Shown here: positions 62,636 to 64,000 of the stretch, in pieces
Numbering within the stretch: position 1 is the stretch's first letter
How the letters are laid out: each line of letters opens with the position of its first letter
Notes under the pieces: generated by a model
The model's input: only the letters and a program-made list of their open reading frames with translations
The model's database searches: none
Told to the model about the DNA's origin: nothing
Assembly: GCA_963070105.1 (NCBI GenBank)
Contig: OY718806.1
Coordinates: forward strand, 455,001 to 519,000
Origin: Litomosoides sigmodontis
Taxonomy: Eukaryota; Nematoda; Chromadorea; Rhabditida; Onchocercidae
Direction of reading: 5' to 3'
DNA length: 64,000 nt
Program-made: the position numbers and the translations under genes

Positions 62636-64000
62636 CTCTGCTATTATTTTTTGTTGACTCTTCAAAGCATGAAACTTCTAAAGCTTAATGAAATTCGTTG
62701 TATGCAGAGGTAGCTAATTACGTTGTAGCGGTTTTTACTATTTTTAATGTGTGAAAATTTGTTCCTGTTAATAACAGCAATCTTTACAGACCATTAACGT
62801 TGGATGACGACTTTTCGTTTCGATTCAGGATAGCTTTCTGTTCGTGCTGCAATAGGAATTTTTTCGTTTAGCCTGTGCGTATAAGCAGTCATTAATAGGC
62901 ATTTAAATTAAGCTTTGTAATATTTGTGTTATTCGACTGCCTTCTTCAAAAGGAGCTCACATATAACCATTGTTTGACGTACAAGCTTCTTATAATATAG
63001 CAAAAGGGGCGGGAGGGGGAAAAAAGGGGGGGGGGAGGTGTGGTGTAATTATCAGTATCATGGAGAGTTAATGCTTATGGTAGGAAAAGATTTATTTTGT
63101 AAATTATAGCTATTTAATTGAAATACAAAATGCATTTCTTGTTGATCGCCGAACAATGCATTAATTTTGTTCATTTCTGTTCTGGTGCCGGATATATATA
63201 GTGTTTTTATTAAGGGGTTATGTATGCATTTCAACCCCTATATGCCTTTTAGTTGCTTTGATCCAGAAATTTGATGTGATCTTCAATAACTGAACATTGT
63301 TGTCATTACAAAAGTCAAACAATTAATCTGCGAGTGTTTCAAAATTGACATGGTCGTGCTTAGTACTGTTCGTAATTATCTAAAATCGATTACATAGTTG
63401 AGCTTCATAATATAGACCGTTAAAATTATAGCCCTTGTATTTCACTTCATGTTTTCTTCCTTTTTTTCTAATTTCTTGTATGCACGGCCATTTTTTAACT
63501 CAAGTTCTGTTCCTGTATTTTTAATTTTATTGCGCATTAGGTGTTAGGTTTTCGTTGCTGTCCACTTTGGAGGTTAAAACTAAGTAGATGAAGTCTGGAA
63601 AAGGTATGGAGGAGAATGTAAAGTTTGTTTTAAAATTAATCTGAAATCAAAATTTTTGCTTTATCGGATCTTTTATTTCCTATCCTTGTACATTCATGTC
63701 TCTGATCAATATTTTAACGTGTACTTAGAAGTGGTAGTCCCATAAATTTTATTTGGATTTTAAAGTATGTATGAGTTATTTAGGAAAAGTGGGGAAAGGG
63801 AACAGCCATAAGGAATTAGGTAAGTTCTTGCTTGAGTTAGGTGAAGAATGTTTGTCTCGAAATTAAGTTTAGGGTTATGTGCTTGAAAGTATGAGTGGAA
63901 AGTTTTATTAGCAACTGTTACCTTTAACAGAATTTTTTCACAAGCAGAGGAGTTTAGCGTCCGTTCAGTTTGGAGTTTTTTGAGCGCAAATCATGTGTTG
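62636..64000. other. 3' side of the KCTD gene, no further gene seen
   Basis: Contains the 3' UTR of the KCTD gene and AT-rich sequence. No coding exon is recognised on either strand to the window end. A G-rich tract at 63006-63035 stands out; no perfect AATAAA is obvious close to the stop. Confidence 0.5.
63006..63035 (+). repeat. G-rich tract, potential G-quadruplex
   Basis: Four consecutive G runs of 4, 3, 5 and 10 bases separated by C, A and six A. This meets the usual G-quadruplex pattern and is extreme for such an AT-rich region. It lies about 370 bases past the KCTD stop codon, on its sense strand. Confidence 0.7.

Overview
The window looks like chromosomal DNA of a nematode. The genes are intron-rich and AT-rich, introns end in TTTTCAG-type acceptors, and several acceptors sit only 2 to 20 bases upstream of a start codon, as expected for spliced-leader trans-splicing. 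The protein set is animal: MAGI scaffold, Flamingo cadherin, KCTD5/insomniac, RBM22. Base composition and intron style suggest a clade III, filaria-like worm, but the species is inference. I see no bacterial, viral or plasmid sequence, and no tRNA, rRNA, CRISPR array or intact transposon.

Layout, left to right. 1-3247 is probably the long intron upstream of the first visible exon of a MAGI-type scaffold gene (+, 3248-10234; the PDZ0 and guanylate-kinase part lies outside the window). 12911-33143 (+) is a Flamingo/CELSR cadherin-GPCR of about 40 exons. It has a furin-type site, nine cadherin repeats, EGF, laminin G, laminin-EGF and hormone-receptor domains, a GAIN region with a degenerate GPS, and a 7TM domain. 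Coding-like cytoplasmic-tail exons continue to about 34620 beyond an in-frame stop. 36007-36810 (+) is a single-exon gene for a secreted proline-rich protein I do not recognise. 37651-39513 (-) encodes a CDK1-like protein that lacks the catalytic residues and is predicted to be a pseudokinase. 43146-50325 (+) is a KDM3/JMJD1-type JmjC histone demethylase.

The minus strand then carries a tandem-thioredoxin protein (51470-53722), mitochondrial ribosomal protein S18C (55882-56390) and the splicing factor RBM22 (56953-59246). The last two are adjacent, in the same direction and could be an operon. The window ends with a KCTD2/5/17 (insomniac) BTB protein (+, 60881-62635), transcribed away from rbm-22. 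The shared upstream region holds a cluster of AGGTCA half-sites and a long hairpin whose arms contain POU octamers.

Functionally this is a mixed neighbourhood. MAGI and Flamingo both act at cell contacts in neurons and epithelia. RBM22 and MRPS18C are housekeeping genes. KDM3 is a chromatin regulator and KCTD5/insomniac is a Cullin-3 adaptor. The most notable points are the CDK-like pseudokinase, the acceptor/stop switch and degenerate GPS in Flamingo, splice-site irregularities in three genes, a GC-AG intron in KDM3, and two striking hairpins. All exon boundaries were read by eye from GT-AG signals, codon phase and family resemblance; no alignment could be run.
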